64,000 nt of DNA from Channallabes apus (GCA_030522415.1 CM060126.1:6853852-6917851), one strand, 5' to 3'; positions 1 to 10,880 are shown, numbered from the stretch's first letter. A program made the numbers and translations. Notes: generated by a model not told the origin, from the letters alone.

Positions 1-209
1 GATTCCCACATTGGGGTCTGTGTACATGGAGTTTGCATGTTCTCCCTGTGCTTGGTACTCTAGGTTTCCTCCGGGGACTCCGGTTTCCTCTTACAGATTA
101 AGCTCATTGTCGTTCCCAAATTGAATGTGTGCCCTGCAATGAATTGGCACCATCTCCAGGGTGTACCCCGCCTCGTGCCTTAAGTCCCCTGGGATAGGCT
201 CCAGGCCCC
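1..209 (+). repeat. V-SINE-like SINE, 3' part, cut by window start and by the next SINE
   Basis: This holds the conserved central block of the family (GGAGTTTGCATGTTCTCCC, then TTTCCTCCGGGGACTCCGG), the ATTGGCACC motif, GGTGTACCCCGCCTCGTGCC and GGGATAGGCTCCAGGCCCC. The copy stops in its tail, where a second SINE begins. Confidence 0.85.
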
Positions 210-210
210 A

Positions 211-488
211 GGCGGCATGGTGGCTTAGTGGTTACCACTGTCGTCCTGCACCTCTAGGATCTGGGTTCGATTGCCACATCAGGGTCTGTGTGCATCGACG
301 TTGGAATGTTCTTGGTGGGTTTCCTCAGGGTTCTCCGGTTTCCTCCCACAATCCAAAGACATGCAGATTAGGCTAATTGGCATTCCCGTAGTGCGTGTGT
401 CCTGATGGATTGACACCACATCCAGGGTGTACTCCGCCTCGTGCCCTAAGTCAACAAGAATAAAGAGGTATAGACGATGAGTGAGTGA
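211..488 (+). repeat. V-SINE-like SINE, nearly full length
   Basis: It starts with the tRNA-derived head GGCGGCATGGTGGCTTAGTG (A-box-like TGGCTTAGTGG; B box GGGTTCGATTG). The shared central core, the GGTGTACTCCGCCTCGTGCC block and a GATGAGTGAGTGA 3' end follow. It abuts the preceding copy head to tail, so it probably inserted into that copy's 3' end. Confidence 0.85.
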
Positions 489-1820
489 AGTAACAAATGA
501 TCTAGAAAACAGAATAATTACACCCTTTTACTCAGAGTCATTGCATGCTTGTGTGTAAATCCTCAGCAGGTTAAACTGTGACAGGAGTCTGTTGCAGGTC
601 TCCTGTATTTTGCATTGCAAGGCAGGAAGTGTAAGAAGGGCAGGAAGAGTGCCACAAAGGATGTGGTTGAATGCGTTACTGCTTCGAATTTCATAGTGAG
701 TCACTGTGGCGTTACTACACAAAGCTGAATAATGTGCACCATGTATTTACATAGACACAATCACTATGAAAGCCAGCTCATGTCTATGCATGACATATCA
801 GTAGGGATAATCTGTGCACACATACAGTACCGTATGTATTCTACTGTACATGTCGCAATAGTTCAGCAGACCTTCTATGAAGGCTGAAGTCCTCAGGGCA
901 AAACAAGTCCATCTTTTTTTTTGGAGTAGTGTTTATTTGGAAGTGCACAGCGCAGGGTTCAAGATCATGTCTCGGTGGAATTGAAGTGTGTCTGGTGCTT
1001 GACGTCAGAGCGCCTGTCTGAGCAGAGATCTGTCTCTTTACCTCCCCCTCTTTATGAGGCTCTTTGTATTCGTATAGTCTCGTTAAATGGTGTTCGCAGA
1101 GCTAAAACATTCAGGAATTAAACAGCATGAGGAGGCATTGTCCTGAATGTACTGGACACTATGGGACTGAAAGATCGGGTAATGTTTGCTACAGTGATCC
1201 TGCTTAACCTTGACAGGGCAAAGAAAGGAGAATGCTCTGTCTCAGGCATTCGTTAAATCGTAATGAGAATGATTTCTCAGCTGAGAGTGAGACTGAGAGC
1301 GTGAGCAAGAGTCTTATTGAGTTAGTGCGAACCCAAAACCAGGAGCTCACTCGATGCGTTCAGCACAGCCACAGCTGGTTTCCATTAAAAACCGGCAATG
1401 AGACCTATCAAATTCAGGAATTTAGCACACCAAATGTGCAGACTGAAGTACAGTAAGTCACAGCTGAAACCCCTGTGCACTTCCTTTTTCCTTAAAAGAA
1501 AAAAAACAATTAAATTCTAATTTATTCTGTCAGATCTCTTTATACACCATCAACAGTGGCAAAGCAAGATGTATTACAGTACAAAGCTGCATCATCAGCG
1601 TGCCTGAGCCGGAGATCTTTCATTTATAATACATGATGGGATGGTACATATGCTATCATTCAAGTAATTGTGCAGGCTTAAGTGCATTTTAGGATTTTCC
1701 TCAGAATCAGCACTCAAGCAGGAACAAACCTTCACAGAAGAGCAACATGACTGAACTGTAGTACCAAATCCTTACGCAAAGAAACTATATTTCCCCATAT
1801 AATAACTGTAAATATGTCAA
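489..1820. other. intergenic, no gene recognised
   Basis: I see no coding exon, RNA gene or classifiable repeat here. The sequence is moderately AT-rich with an isolated short open frame at 1232-1456 that resembles nothing I know. Confidence 0.5.
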
Positions 1821-1835
1821 ATGATTTAGTGTTCT

Positions 1836-2206
1836 AGGCGGCGCGGTGGTGTAGTGGTTAGCACTGTCACCTTGCACCTCCAGGGTCTGGGTTCGATTCC
1901 CCGGCCAGGCTCAATTCCCGTCTCTGTGTGCATGGAGTTTGCATGTTCTCCCCGTGCTTGGTGGGTTTCCTCCGGGTACTCCGGTTTCCTCCCACAGTCC
2001 AAAGATATGCAGGTTAGGCTAATTGGCGTTCCTACATTGCCCGTAGTGTGTGATTGGGTGTGTGAGTGTGCGTATGTGTGTGTGCCCTGCGATGGATTGG
2101 CACCCTGTCCAGGGTGTACCCCGCCTAGTGCCCGAAGTCTCCTGGGATAGGCTCCAGGTCCCCTGCGACCCGGAACACAGGATTAAGCGGTATAGAAAAT
2201 GAATGA
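1836..2206 (+). repeat. V-SINE-like SINE, full length, with target-site duplication
   Basis: The copy runs from GGCGGCGCGGTGGTGTAGTG through B box GGTTCGATTCC and the central core to the GAATGA tail. It is bracketed by a perfect 15-bp duplication, ATGATTTAGTGTTCT, at 1821-1835 and 2207-2221. It belongs to the subtype with a second partial B-box-like stretch (GGCCAGGCTCAATTCCCG). Confidence 0.93.
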
Positions 2207-2342
2207 ATGATTTAGTGTTCTGATCTACCGGTAAATTGAAAAGATTTTATAATGGTAATATTCCTCGTTGCTACAATAACTAATAACTAACAGAAAAAAG
2301 ATGTTCATATTGTAAATACATAAGGAATTGCCGCTTTTCATA

Positions 2343-2850
2343 CAGTACAGGCCAAAAGTTTGGACACACCTTCTCATCTATCTGTCAATGTGTTTTCTTT
2401 ATTTTCATGACCATTTACATGGTAGATTCTCACTGAAGGCATCAAAACTATGAATGAACACATGTGGAGTTATGTACTTAATGGTTTGGGGTGAGCTGGA
2501 CCGCAGAGTGACGGCAAAGGGGCCAACAAGTGCTAAACACCTCTGGGAACTCCTTCAAGACTGTTGGAAACCATTTCAGGTGACGACCTCTTGAAGCTCA
2601 TCGAGAGACTGCCGAGAGTGTGCAAAGCAGTAATCAGAGCAAAGGGGGGATATTTTGAAGAAACTAGAATATAAAACATGTTTTCAGTTATTTCACCTTT
2701 TTTTGTTAAGTACATAACTTCACATGTGTTCATTCATAGTTTTGATGCGGGAATGCCATAGTTTTGAGAATCTACCAATGTAAATGGTCATAAAAATAAA
2801 GAAAGCACATTGATTGAGTGAAGGTGTGTCCAAACTTTTGGCCTGTACTG
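2343..2850 (+). mobile_element. 508-bp non-autonomous Tc1-like element (internal deletion)
   Basis: The outer 30 bases are perfect inverted repeats, starting CAGTACAGGCCAAAAGTTTG, flanked by TA on both sides (2341-2342, 2851-2852) as expected for Tc1/mariner. The inverted arms remain similar for more than 100 bp. The middle (about 2487-2650, plus strand) still translates to a Tc1 transposase C-terminal piece with KGPTSAKHLWELLQDCWK, then stops. Most of the transposase gene is missing, so it could only move in trans. Confidence 0.88.
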
Positions 2851-3033
2851 TACATTTATTTAAATATATTTAAATGTATATCTTAATGTATGTAATTTTA
2901 TATTCAACAATATACTTCATAATATATTGAATTTAATTGAATATATCTATTCTTTTTTATATTATTTTACAATCTGCTTATATGATAATGTAGTTTGAAC
3001 AAAATGGACTTTATAGGCATTAATCAGAGCACA

Positions 3034-3225
3034 CCAGCAAAGTAAAGTGGTTTGCCCTGTCCCCTTGCACCTCCAGTGTCCTGTCCAAGCTCGATTCCCG
3101 TCTCTGTGTGCATGGAGTTTGCATGTTCTCCCCATGCTTGGTGGTTTCCTCCGGGTACTCCAGTTTCTTCGGGCGTTCCCACATTGCCCGTAGTGTGTGA
3201 ATGAGATTGTGAGTCGGATATACAC
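3034..3225 (+). repeat. V-SINE-like SINE fragment
   Basis: A degraded tRNA head (CCCCTTGCACCTCCAG) is followed by CTCGATTCCCGTCTCTGTGT and the central core GGAGTTTGCATGTTCTCCCC. The copy ends after ATTGCCCGTAGTGTGTGAAT; the 3' tail is missing. Confidence 0.8.
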
Positions 3226-4032
3226 ATATCTGAATAAATATAAGCTAGTTTCCTATACTGTATATGGAAATGTATTATTTAATATATTGCATTATATTTT
3301 ACAATATATTGCCATATTTCTTTTCCGTAAGGGAATACGTGATCCAGGCATCTACAGCCACAAATCAGAGAAAGTTGGAGCATTGTATGTTAAATTAAAA
3401 TGGAACATGAAAGCAGTGATTTGCAAATAATCTTAGTTTTTTGCTTTTTCATTGAAAACAATGAAGCAGCACAATAATTGATTTGTTTTCCTTATTTTAG
3501 ATTTCATTCTTGCAACAAAAAAAAAAATTATAAAGCTGAGACAGTAAAATACGTACCACTTTGTAATCTTGCCATCCTTTTCACAACACTTAAAAGTCTG
3601 AAGCCACCAACTGATGAAGCGTGTTAGATGTAATTATGTCTCATTCATCCTGCAACCAGGTCTTAAAGTGTGTAACAGTCCTTCATTGTTTAAAATGTGA
3701 CACACATTCTCTATTGGGGATTACAGGCACACCAGCCCAACACCCTGACCCACTTCTTCCACAGCCATGCCTTTGTAATGTGTGCAGAATATGGTTTTGC
3801 ATTGATTTGTTGAAATATAGATGGGCATCATTGGAATAGATGTTGTCTTAACATCAGCGGTAGACTGTATGTTCCTCCAAAACCTCCATGTACTTTTTGG
3901 CATTAATGGTGACATTACAGAAGTGCTAGTTAACTTAGCCAAGGGCATTGACACAGCCCCATACAGACAGAGCCTGGCTTTCGGACATCGGACAATCAGG
4001 ATGGGATTCTTCTATTATTTGCTCACAGAGAC

Positions 4033-5189
4033 CAGGCTTGTGCACAATTCAGAATTTAGCTAAATTCCTGAAACTTCTAAATTTCAAAAATTTCTAAATT
4101 CCAATTCAATTCTTGAATTTGAATTGAATTTGAATTGATGTCAAAAACAGGATCTAGAATTACAATTCGGAATTGAATTAAAGGAAGCAGAATTGCAATT
4201 CAATGCAAATTCAAAAGAAATTCATATACATAAGTGAAGTGTTTAACAATGAAGCTTTACAATATATGTCAGATATGATTTCATTACATATTCTATAAAT
4301 GATATTAGTTTGAACTACTTGTACAGATTACATTAACAGGAAATGTTTCCCCCCAGCAATTAAGTTTGATTTATTGGAATTGTAATTTTGTGGAACACAA
4401 TGGAATGTGACTCCATATCCCAGAATGCTTTGCTTTAACCAAGTATTTAAGATGGTTGCCAAACAATTTGAGGTGGACATTTGATTGAAAGCTTCTTTTC
4501 TACACAATTTGATGGTCAACACTCGACTTAATACCACTTCATCCTGTATTTAGGGTCACGGGGACCTGGAGCCTATCCCAGGAGACTCTGGGCACGGGGC
4601 AGGGTACACCCTGGACAGCGTGAACACACACACAATGGTCAATTTGGGAACACCGATTAGCCTAATCTGCATGTCTTTGGACTGTGGGAGGAAACCCACC
4701 AAGCATGGGGAGAACATGCAAGCTCCATGCACACAGAGACGGGAATCGAACCCGGACCCTGGTGGTGCAAGGCGACAGTGCTAACCACTACACCACCGTG
4801 CCGCCTTATTTGATTACTTTGTAATGAAAATAACATTTTGAACAAAACTAGTCAACCATTGATGGAGTAATTTATTTCAAGAATTCAATCATTATCTATA
4901 TGTTGGAACAAAATGTATGTAGGGTTGAGGAGTGACTAGTTATGTGTAATGAAATTATGCTATTAAATTACAAAATTAATGTAATCGTATGTGAGATTCA
5001 ACACATTCTTTCTGTTGTATGACTGTGTGGAATGTCTTTTGAATTGCCATGAATTTAATTCCACTTCCTGTCATTCCAACTCCAATTCAAATTCAACTTC
5101 CTGTGGGGCGGAGTCAATTCAATTCAAATTCCAACTCATGAATTGAATGGCGGCTCATTCTCAAATTCTGAATTTGAGACACAAGCCTG
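4033..5189. mobile_element. non-autonomous hAT-like element with 8-bp target duplication
   Basis: The ends are inverted repeats: CAGGCTTGTGCACAATTCAG on the left, and CAGGCTTGTG plus CAAATTCAGAATTT on the right when complemented. They are flanked by an 8-bp duplication with one mismatch, ACAGAGAC at 4025-4032 and GCAGAGAC at 5190-5197. An 8-bp duplication and a CAGG terminus are hAT hallmarks. The arms are packed with GAATTGAATTTGAATT-like words and no transposase is present. It sits inside the older Tc1-like relic. Confidence 0.75.
4531..4805 (-). repeat. V-SINE-like SINE inside the hAT-like element
   Basis: On the minus strand it reads tRNA head (GGCGGCACGGTGGTGTAGTG), B box GGTTCGATTCCC, central core and the CTCCAGGTCCCCGTGACCC tail. 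It is nested two levels deep: SINE in hAT-like element in Tc1-like relic. Confidence 0.88.
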
Positions 5190-5636
5190 GCAGAGACACG
5201 GTATCCATTTCTTTCTGAAGTACTGATGTGATGCCAGATAGACAGAATCTATCCCAGATACCTCTGAACCCAGAGAAGTCGACATTGATCCTGGGCATGG
5301 TTAACATACTGTAAGGCTTCCCTTTGGCACAGTAAAGTTTTAACTGGCATTTATGGAAGTAATTATGTATTGTATTTGCTGACAAAGGTTTGGCAAAGTA
5401 ATCCTGAGTCCATGTGGTTATATTGTGTATAGATGAACAATGCAGTGGCTTCTGAGGGATCAGAAAGCATGTTCAGCTTAGGCTTGCACCCTTACAGTCA
5501 ACATACTGAGAATGTTCCAGATTTCTTGAATCTTATTATGTAGTGCACCGTAGCTCACTGTATTATGAAATGATGTAATGCACTATAGTAAGTAAGATAT
5601 ATAAACCCCTTGCTATTATTTCTTTAAGGAACACTA

Positions 5637-5945
5637 CACTATAGAGACAAAAGTATTTGGCCGAATCAGAATAACATTGCATCCAAGTACAAACTTCAAT
5701 ATGGAGTTGTTCCCCCTTTTTGCAGCTAAAACAGCTCCCACTCTGTCCACAAGATTTTGTAGTGTTTCCGTTTTTGGAATTCATGTCCATTTATTCTGTA
5801 GAGCATTTATGAGGTCAGGCACAGATGTTGGACTAAAAGGCCTGGCTCGCAATCTCTGTTCCAGTTCATCCCAAAGGTGCTCGATGAGGTCAGGGCTGTG
5901 TGTTTGGGCCGGTCAAGTTCTTCCGCACTGAACTCATCAAAACAT
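5637..5945 (-). mobile_element. Tc1-like transposon fragment (transposase C-terminal end)
   Basis: The plus strand shows the end motif TATAGAGACAAAAGTATTTG, then the complement of a Tc1 transposase C-terminus (LQKGG region near 5720; SSTFGMNWNRDCEPG, equivalent to HLWDELERRLRARP, near 5850-5890). Frameshifts and a stop break the frame. The opposite half is absent. Confidence 0.65.
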
Positions 5946-7115
5946 GTCTTTATAGAATTAATTAATTAACAGGTTTAACATCATTTTCTCATGCTTTTGT
6001 TGCGATTCTTGGCCCATCTTTGCTCTTTTGCAGAACTAGGCCATTCCTGGATACTGCTTTTGTACCAAATGATGATGGTCATACAACACCTGACAGAAAT
6101 CTGATCATTATCATATTGCAGGCCTTAATGTCACGAATGTTGATCAAACAAAATAGGGGAAAAAATGTTTCCGTATTGTCTGTAATGAAATATGAGTCAC
6201 AGGTAATTTACAAAAATTAGTATCAGTTTTCATTTAACCTTCTGTCCCAGCCTTCTTTGATTTCGGTTTGAGGGCAACAAAGGAACAATACAATGTCGTC
6301 ATTTTATTTGGAGGGAAATCCACCAGACAAGATGAGAATCAAGAACTGGATTCGAGCCCTCCGGGTCGGAGTCTCTTGACAAACAATCTTCTTTGTCTTT
6401 GTTTATTCTCACTGTCTTCTGAAGGACTTTGTTGGTGATCCGGCCTCACTCAAAGACCATTCTTAATCCCTTCCTGTTCAGCATAGCAATGCTAATTGTC
6501 CCTGAATCAAACAAAAATACATCAGTGAGGCATGTTTGATTTTAGATTTCCTGCGCTAGTCCCTTAAGGGACTATTTCATGAAGGTTAAAGATGGCAGCA
6601 ATAACTCAAAAGCTCTCTTCCTCCCTTTTACAAAAGTCTCTCACACACACACACGCACACACACACACACACTTAAATGTTATATAGACCATAAACACAT
6701 CGTCATGTCTTAAATCTAATTCATATCCACTTTTCCCCACATAAAAGCATCCATTATGTTTACAGAATGATGCTGAATGTGTAAGGGAACCTTTGAACAG
6801 AAAGAGTTCAATGTGAATCATGTGTGTTTTTTTCACTAACTCTGCTGCCTGGACCGCCCTGTATTTGTAATTGAATAAAAGATATTTTGGTATCTATTCT
6901 CAAAGTGATAATAATACATGGAGAACAATAGCAGTGTGGCTGCCAGTTTTCTCTGACTGCAATCCGCCCAAATGTCCCAAAGGCATCTATAGGCTACTTT
7001 TGTTACATTCCAAAGCCAGCCAGAGGCACTTTAAGATCGCTAGTTGTATAAAAACGCACCTTTTGTATCACAATATCATAAATTTGGTGATATTGTGAGC
7101 CACTTATACATGCAC
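5946..7115. other. intergenic with a (CA)n tract
   Basis: No exon or known repeat is recognised. An interrupted CA microsatellite lies at about 6642-6672 (CACACACACGCACACAC). Short open frames here look fortuitous. Confidence 0.5.
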
Positions 7116-7363
7116 TAACTGAACATGACATTAAGAACACCTCTACATCTACTTAGGTGCAGATACAGGCCAGCACCGTTAGGTAATGTCCAGTTCATGT
7201 TCAGTTCACATCAACCAACAGAATGGGGGGAAATGTCATCTCAGTCATTTTGAACATGGCATGATTGTTGGTGCCAGACAGGCTGGTTTAACTGTTTCTA
7301 TAACTGTTGATCTTTTGGGATTTCCATGCACAGCAGTCTCTAGAGTTTACTCAGCCTGGTACA

Positions 7364-7643
7364 CTCACTCATCGTCTATACCGCTTTATTCAGGGTCGCT
7401 GGGGGCCTGGAACATAACCCAGGAGGCTTAGGGCACAAGGCAGGGTACACCCTGGATAGGGTGCCAATCCATTGCAGGTCACACACATACACTCACTCAC
7501 TCACACACTACACAATTTGGGAACGCCAATTAGCCTAATCTGCATGTCTTTGGTCTGTGGGAGGAAACCGGAGTACCCGGAGGAAACTCACCAAGCACGG
7601 GGAAACTCCATGCACACAGAGACGAGAATCGAACCCGGACCCT
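7364..7643 (-). repeat. 5'-truncated V-SINE-like SINE with target-site duplication
   Basis: The perfect 10-bp duplication GCCTGGTACA lies at 7354-7363 and 7644-7653. On the minus strand the copy begins at the B-box region (AGGGTCCGGGTTCGATTCTC), so the A box is missing, and runs through core and tail. It interrupts the Tc1 relic. Confidence 0.9.
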
Positions 7644-8147
7644 GCCTGGTACAATTTATAAAAAATAAATAAATAACAGTTATGTATGTGCATGGAAAGC
7701 CTTATTTGTGATGCACAACACATCAGACCTTCAGATGGATGGGTTACAACAGCAGTACGTTACATCAGGTGCCACTTCTGTCAGCCAAGAATAGGAAGCT
7801 GAAGTTGAAGTGGGATCACCAAGGCTGAAAAAAACGTAGCTTAGTCTGATGAATCTCGATTCCTGCTGTGAGGCACACTGAGGGTCAGAATTTTGTGGCA
7901 ACAACATGAATTCATGGACCCAACCTGCTTTGAAACAGCAGCTGGTGCTGGTGGAAATGGTGTAATGGTGTGGAGAATGTTTTCTTGGAACCCTTTGGTG
8001 TTTTAAGACAATCAATCATCCCTTAAATGCCAGAGTCTTTTTTTCCCCTTGTTGACCATTTGTATACCCTCTTGAGTACAATTTACCCAATTTATACTTC
8101 CAGCATGATAATGCATCAGACCACAAAGCAAACATCATCTTAAAATG

Positions 8148-8337
8148 GTGCCAGGGGTAGCTCAGTGGTTAAGGCATTGGACTACGGTTCGGAAGATCCC
8201 AGGTTCAAAACCCCACAACCACTAAGCTGCCACTGTTGGGCCCTTGAGCAAGGCCCTTAACCCTCAACTGCTCAGATGTGTAATGAGATAAAAACGTAAG
8301 TCGCTCTGGATAAGAGCATCTGCCAAATGCCTAAATG
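8148..8337 (+). repeat. tRNA-derived SINE, second family (full length)
   Basis: It has head GGGGTAGCTCAGTGGTTAAG with A box TAGCTCAGTGG and B box GGTTCAAAACC, middle TTGAGCAAGGCCCTTAACCC, and tail GTCGCTCTGGATAAGAGCAT. That layout is typical of a widespread teleost tRNA SINE distinct from the V-SINE-like family. A short TAAAATG repeat flanks it. Confidence 0.85.
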
Positions 8338-8560
8338 TAAAATGTTTTTCATGAGTGTGACAATTAGGTCAGGGCTCTTCAGTGGCTTTCGCAGTCACCG
8401 GATCTAAATTCATCTTTTGGCTGCCCCCGTTAAATGCACTATGCATGTTATGGAAGGATTGATTACAGTGTGGACCATGACGGGGTGGACATTTTTTGCT
8501 AAAGTGCAAAAGTTTTTATTGAGCACACTGTGAAGGTGGCTGTGTACTGTTTATCTTATA

Positions 8561-9488
8561 TTAATATTGCACTATGACACAGTGGACAGCCAGTTTCTCA
8601 AAGGCAAGTGACCCTAAATTAACAGAGTGGACATCAATTTCGGGGACAAGTACAAAATTTATTATTATTATTATTCTGAAAAAATAATATTACAAAATAA
8701 ATTTTCATTAAATAATTAGAATATTTAATTAAAAAAAAGCAATAAGAATATTAAATGTACTTTACTATTTTGTGTCATATTCACTTATATCACTTACTGT
8801 ACTGTATATCACTCACTATGTGGGACATGACAAAATTTTATACACCCAATCAAATAAAATGGTATAAAATCTGGAAAACACATTGCAAGACACTTATAAT
8901 TGTATAGGCCTGTGTCGAAATGTTTATTCATTTATAATAAAACCTCAGAATTGCTCATGATTACACCAAAGGCACTTCATAGTGATACTAACCTCGCAAC
9001 ATTTCTTGCATTACATTTATCAGCAGCAAATTATATTTAAAAAATCAAGCTGAATGGCAGCAGAAGAACTTTGTACAACATGTAATGTAATATCAGGGTT
9101 GCGTAACTCATTTTATAATTCAGAGAGCATGCAACATCCTGACAGCTCAGGCCCGAGAAGTTCAGAGCAGACCCGTGTATATGATCCAGAAAACTTCAGG
9201 CAAAATTGCAGCCAATTTCCTTTCTGAGGAAAAAACCCATATTTATAATTCCTAAGATACAGAATTTTACATGGATAAGAAAATGGTTGGTTCGTGGACA
9301 AAACATTGATTCTAGGTTTGTCAGTACATACATGAACACTAATAAATAAAAAGCCTTCTCAGTGAATTATTTAAAGGAGAGCACGAGGCTTTCAGCATTG
9401 GCACTATTGCTGTTTAATGCATGTTTGTACTCTACTGTACATCAAGATCCTACAATGTTTATTTTCATATAAGAGAAAAATTTTAATC
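8561..9488. other. intergenic, AT-rich
   Basis: No gene or named repeat is seen. There is a short ATT run near 8660-8675. Confidence 0.5.
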
Positions 9489-9505
9489 TGTCTTTCATAA
9501 AAGGT

Positions 9506-9781
9506 GACTGAGTGGTTCTGGGTTCAATTTCTGCCTGTTCTTCCTGTGCTTGGTGGGTTTCCTCCGGGTAAAGCGGTTTCCTCCACCAGTCCAAAGACAG
9601 GCTAATTGACATTTCCAAATTGGCTGTAGTGTGTGAATGAGCGTGTGAGTGTGTGTACAGTATGTGTATGTGCCATGCAATGGATTGGCACACTGTCCAA
9701 GGTGTCCTAAGTCTCCTGGGATAGACTAAAGCCCCCCATCACCCTGTATACAGGATAAAGCAGTATAGACATTGATGAAAG
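9506..9781 (+). repeat. V-SINE-like SINE with 17-bp target-site duplication
   Basis: TGTCTTTCATAAAAGGT is repeated perfectly at 9489-9505 and 9782-9798. The head is shortened to GACTGAGTGGTTCTGGGTTC and part of the core is deleted, but TTGGTGGGTTTCCTCCGGGT and the GATAAAGCAGTATAGACA tail remain. Confidence 0.9.
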
Positions 9782-10312
9782 TGTCTTTCATAAAAGGTTG
9801 ATGATAAAATTTTATAAAAAAAAAAAAAAGTAAAAAAAAGTTAAAAGCTGACTCCAAAAAGCCAGACTTTCTTGTATTTTGTAATGTAGTCTTGGGGAAT
9901 AGTTCTCCAGGCCTCCTGAAGGACTCTTTTGCCTCTCATTTTCAGTCCAGTCCCTGTACCTGACCAAGTTCAGAGGAATGCTTGTTAAGCTATACATAAC
10001 CTATGAAACATTCAAGCATAAATAATATAACTTAAGGCAATAACCAGTGATCTGGCCGGTGATTAGTATACTGGTGATGCCGAATGCTTTGTGGTTTGAA
10101 CAGACGAGAGGGGAAATGAGGTTGTTGCTGAGGTGGTTAAATTAACAACCAATTTTTTATTTGTATCTTTCTGCATATTGCACAGTAAAACATTTGCTGC
10201 AATTTCTTTAAAATTTCTATTTCATTTAATTTACCTTAGAAATGAGGTACCGTATTTGTTTTATATCTAAATGTGTCACTGTTGCATCGCTGTACAAACA
10301 TCAAATTAAATA

Positions 10313-10880
10313 GGGCCAGGGGTAGCTCAGTGCTTAAGGCATTGGACTACAGTTTAGAAAATGCCAGGTTCAAACCCCGCAACCATCAAGTTGCCACTGT
10401 TGGGCCCTTAACCCTCAACTGATCAGATAAAATATGAGATTCATTCATTCATTCATTCATTCATCTTCTATACCGCTTAATCCTGTGTTCAGGGTCGTGG
10501 GGGACCTGGAGCCTATCCCAGGAGACTTCGGGCACTAGGCGGGGTACACCCTGGACAGGGTGCCAATCCATTGCAGGGCACACACACATACACACACTCA
10601 CACACCCAATCACACACTATGGGCAATTTAGGAACGCCAATTAGCCTAACCTGCATATCTTTGGACTGTGGGAGGAAACCGGAGTACCCGGAGGAAACCC
10701 ACCAAGCACGAGGAGAACATGCAAACTCCATGCACACAGAGACGGGAATCGAGCCTGGCCGGGGAATCGAACCCAGACCCTGGAGGTGCAAGGCGACAGT
10801 GCTAACCACTACACCACCGCGCCGCCAAAATATGAGATGAGATTAAAAAAAAAAAAGTAAGTCGCTCTGGATAGTAAATA
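10313..10880 (+). repeat. second-family tRNA SINE split by a V-SINE-like insertion
   Basis: The head and middle lie at 10313-10440 (GGGGTAGCTCAGTGCTTAAG, GGTTCAAACCCC, TGTTGGGCCC). The tail resumes at 10827 (GAGATGAGATT, an A-run, then AAGTCGCTCTGGATAG). The inserted SINE occupies 10441-10826. Confidence 0.88.
10441..10826 (-). repeat. V-SINE-like SINE inserted in another SINE
   Basis: It is flanked by a perfect 12-bp duplication, AAAATATGAGAT, at 10429-10440 and 10827-10838. The 3' end is a run of TTCA repeats on the plus strand, i.e. (TGAA)n in the sense direction. It is full length, with head GGCGGCGCGGTGGTGTAGTG and the subtype duplication at the B box. Confidence 0.93.

Larger units (their letters stand above)
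3330..5640 (-). mobile_element. old Tc1/mariner-like transposon relic, interrupted at 4033
   Basis: On the minus strand, 3740-3840 translates in one frame to IFQQINAKPYSAHITKAWL followed by KKWVRV. That resembles a Tc1-type QQDN..PH catalytic segment with the Asp replaced by Ile. The relic resumes after the inserted hAT-like element (5198 to about 5560) with sequence I recognise as further transposase-derived repeat. Stops and frameshifts are frequent. The outer ends are not well defined, so boundaries are approximate. Confidence 0.55.
7116..8560 (+). mobile_element. Tc1-like transposon relic carrying two SINE insertions
   Basis: The plus strand encodes a broken Tc1 transposase. HFEHGMIVGARQAGL and DLLGFPCTAVSRVYSAW (7240-7360) match the N-terminal helix-turn-helix region. 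After the first SINE, further pieces lie at 7720-8145, including the YNSSTLHQVPLLSAKNRKLK-like stretch and a QHDN-type motif near 8100; more follows the second SINE at 8340-8470. Many stops show it is dead. The consensus reading frame can only be followed by skipping the insertions. Confidence 0.75.

Noticed and set aside
211..280. tRNA gene (A and B boxes present)
   Set aside because: The same head recurs in about 29 copies with a SINE core and tail, and it cannot fold into a full cloverleaf; it is a SINE promoter, not a tRNA gene.
10441..10480. (TTCA)n as a possible CRISPR-like or satellite array
   Set aside because: It is the simple-repeat 3' tail of the SINE inserted here, bounded by its target duplication.
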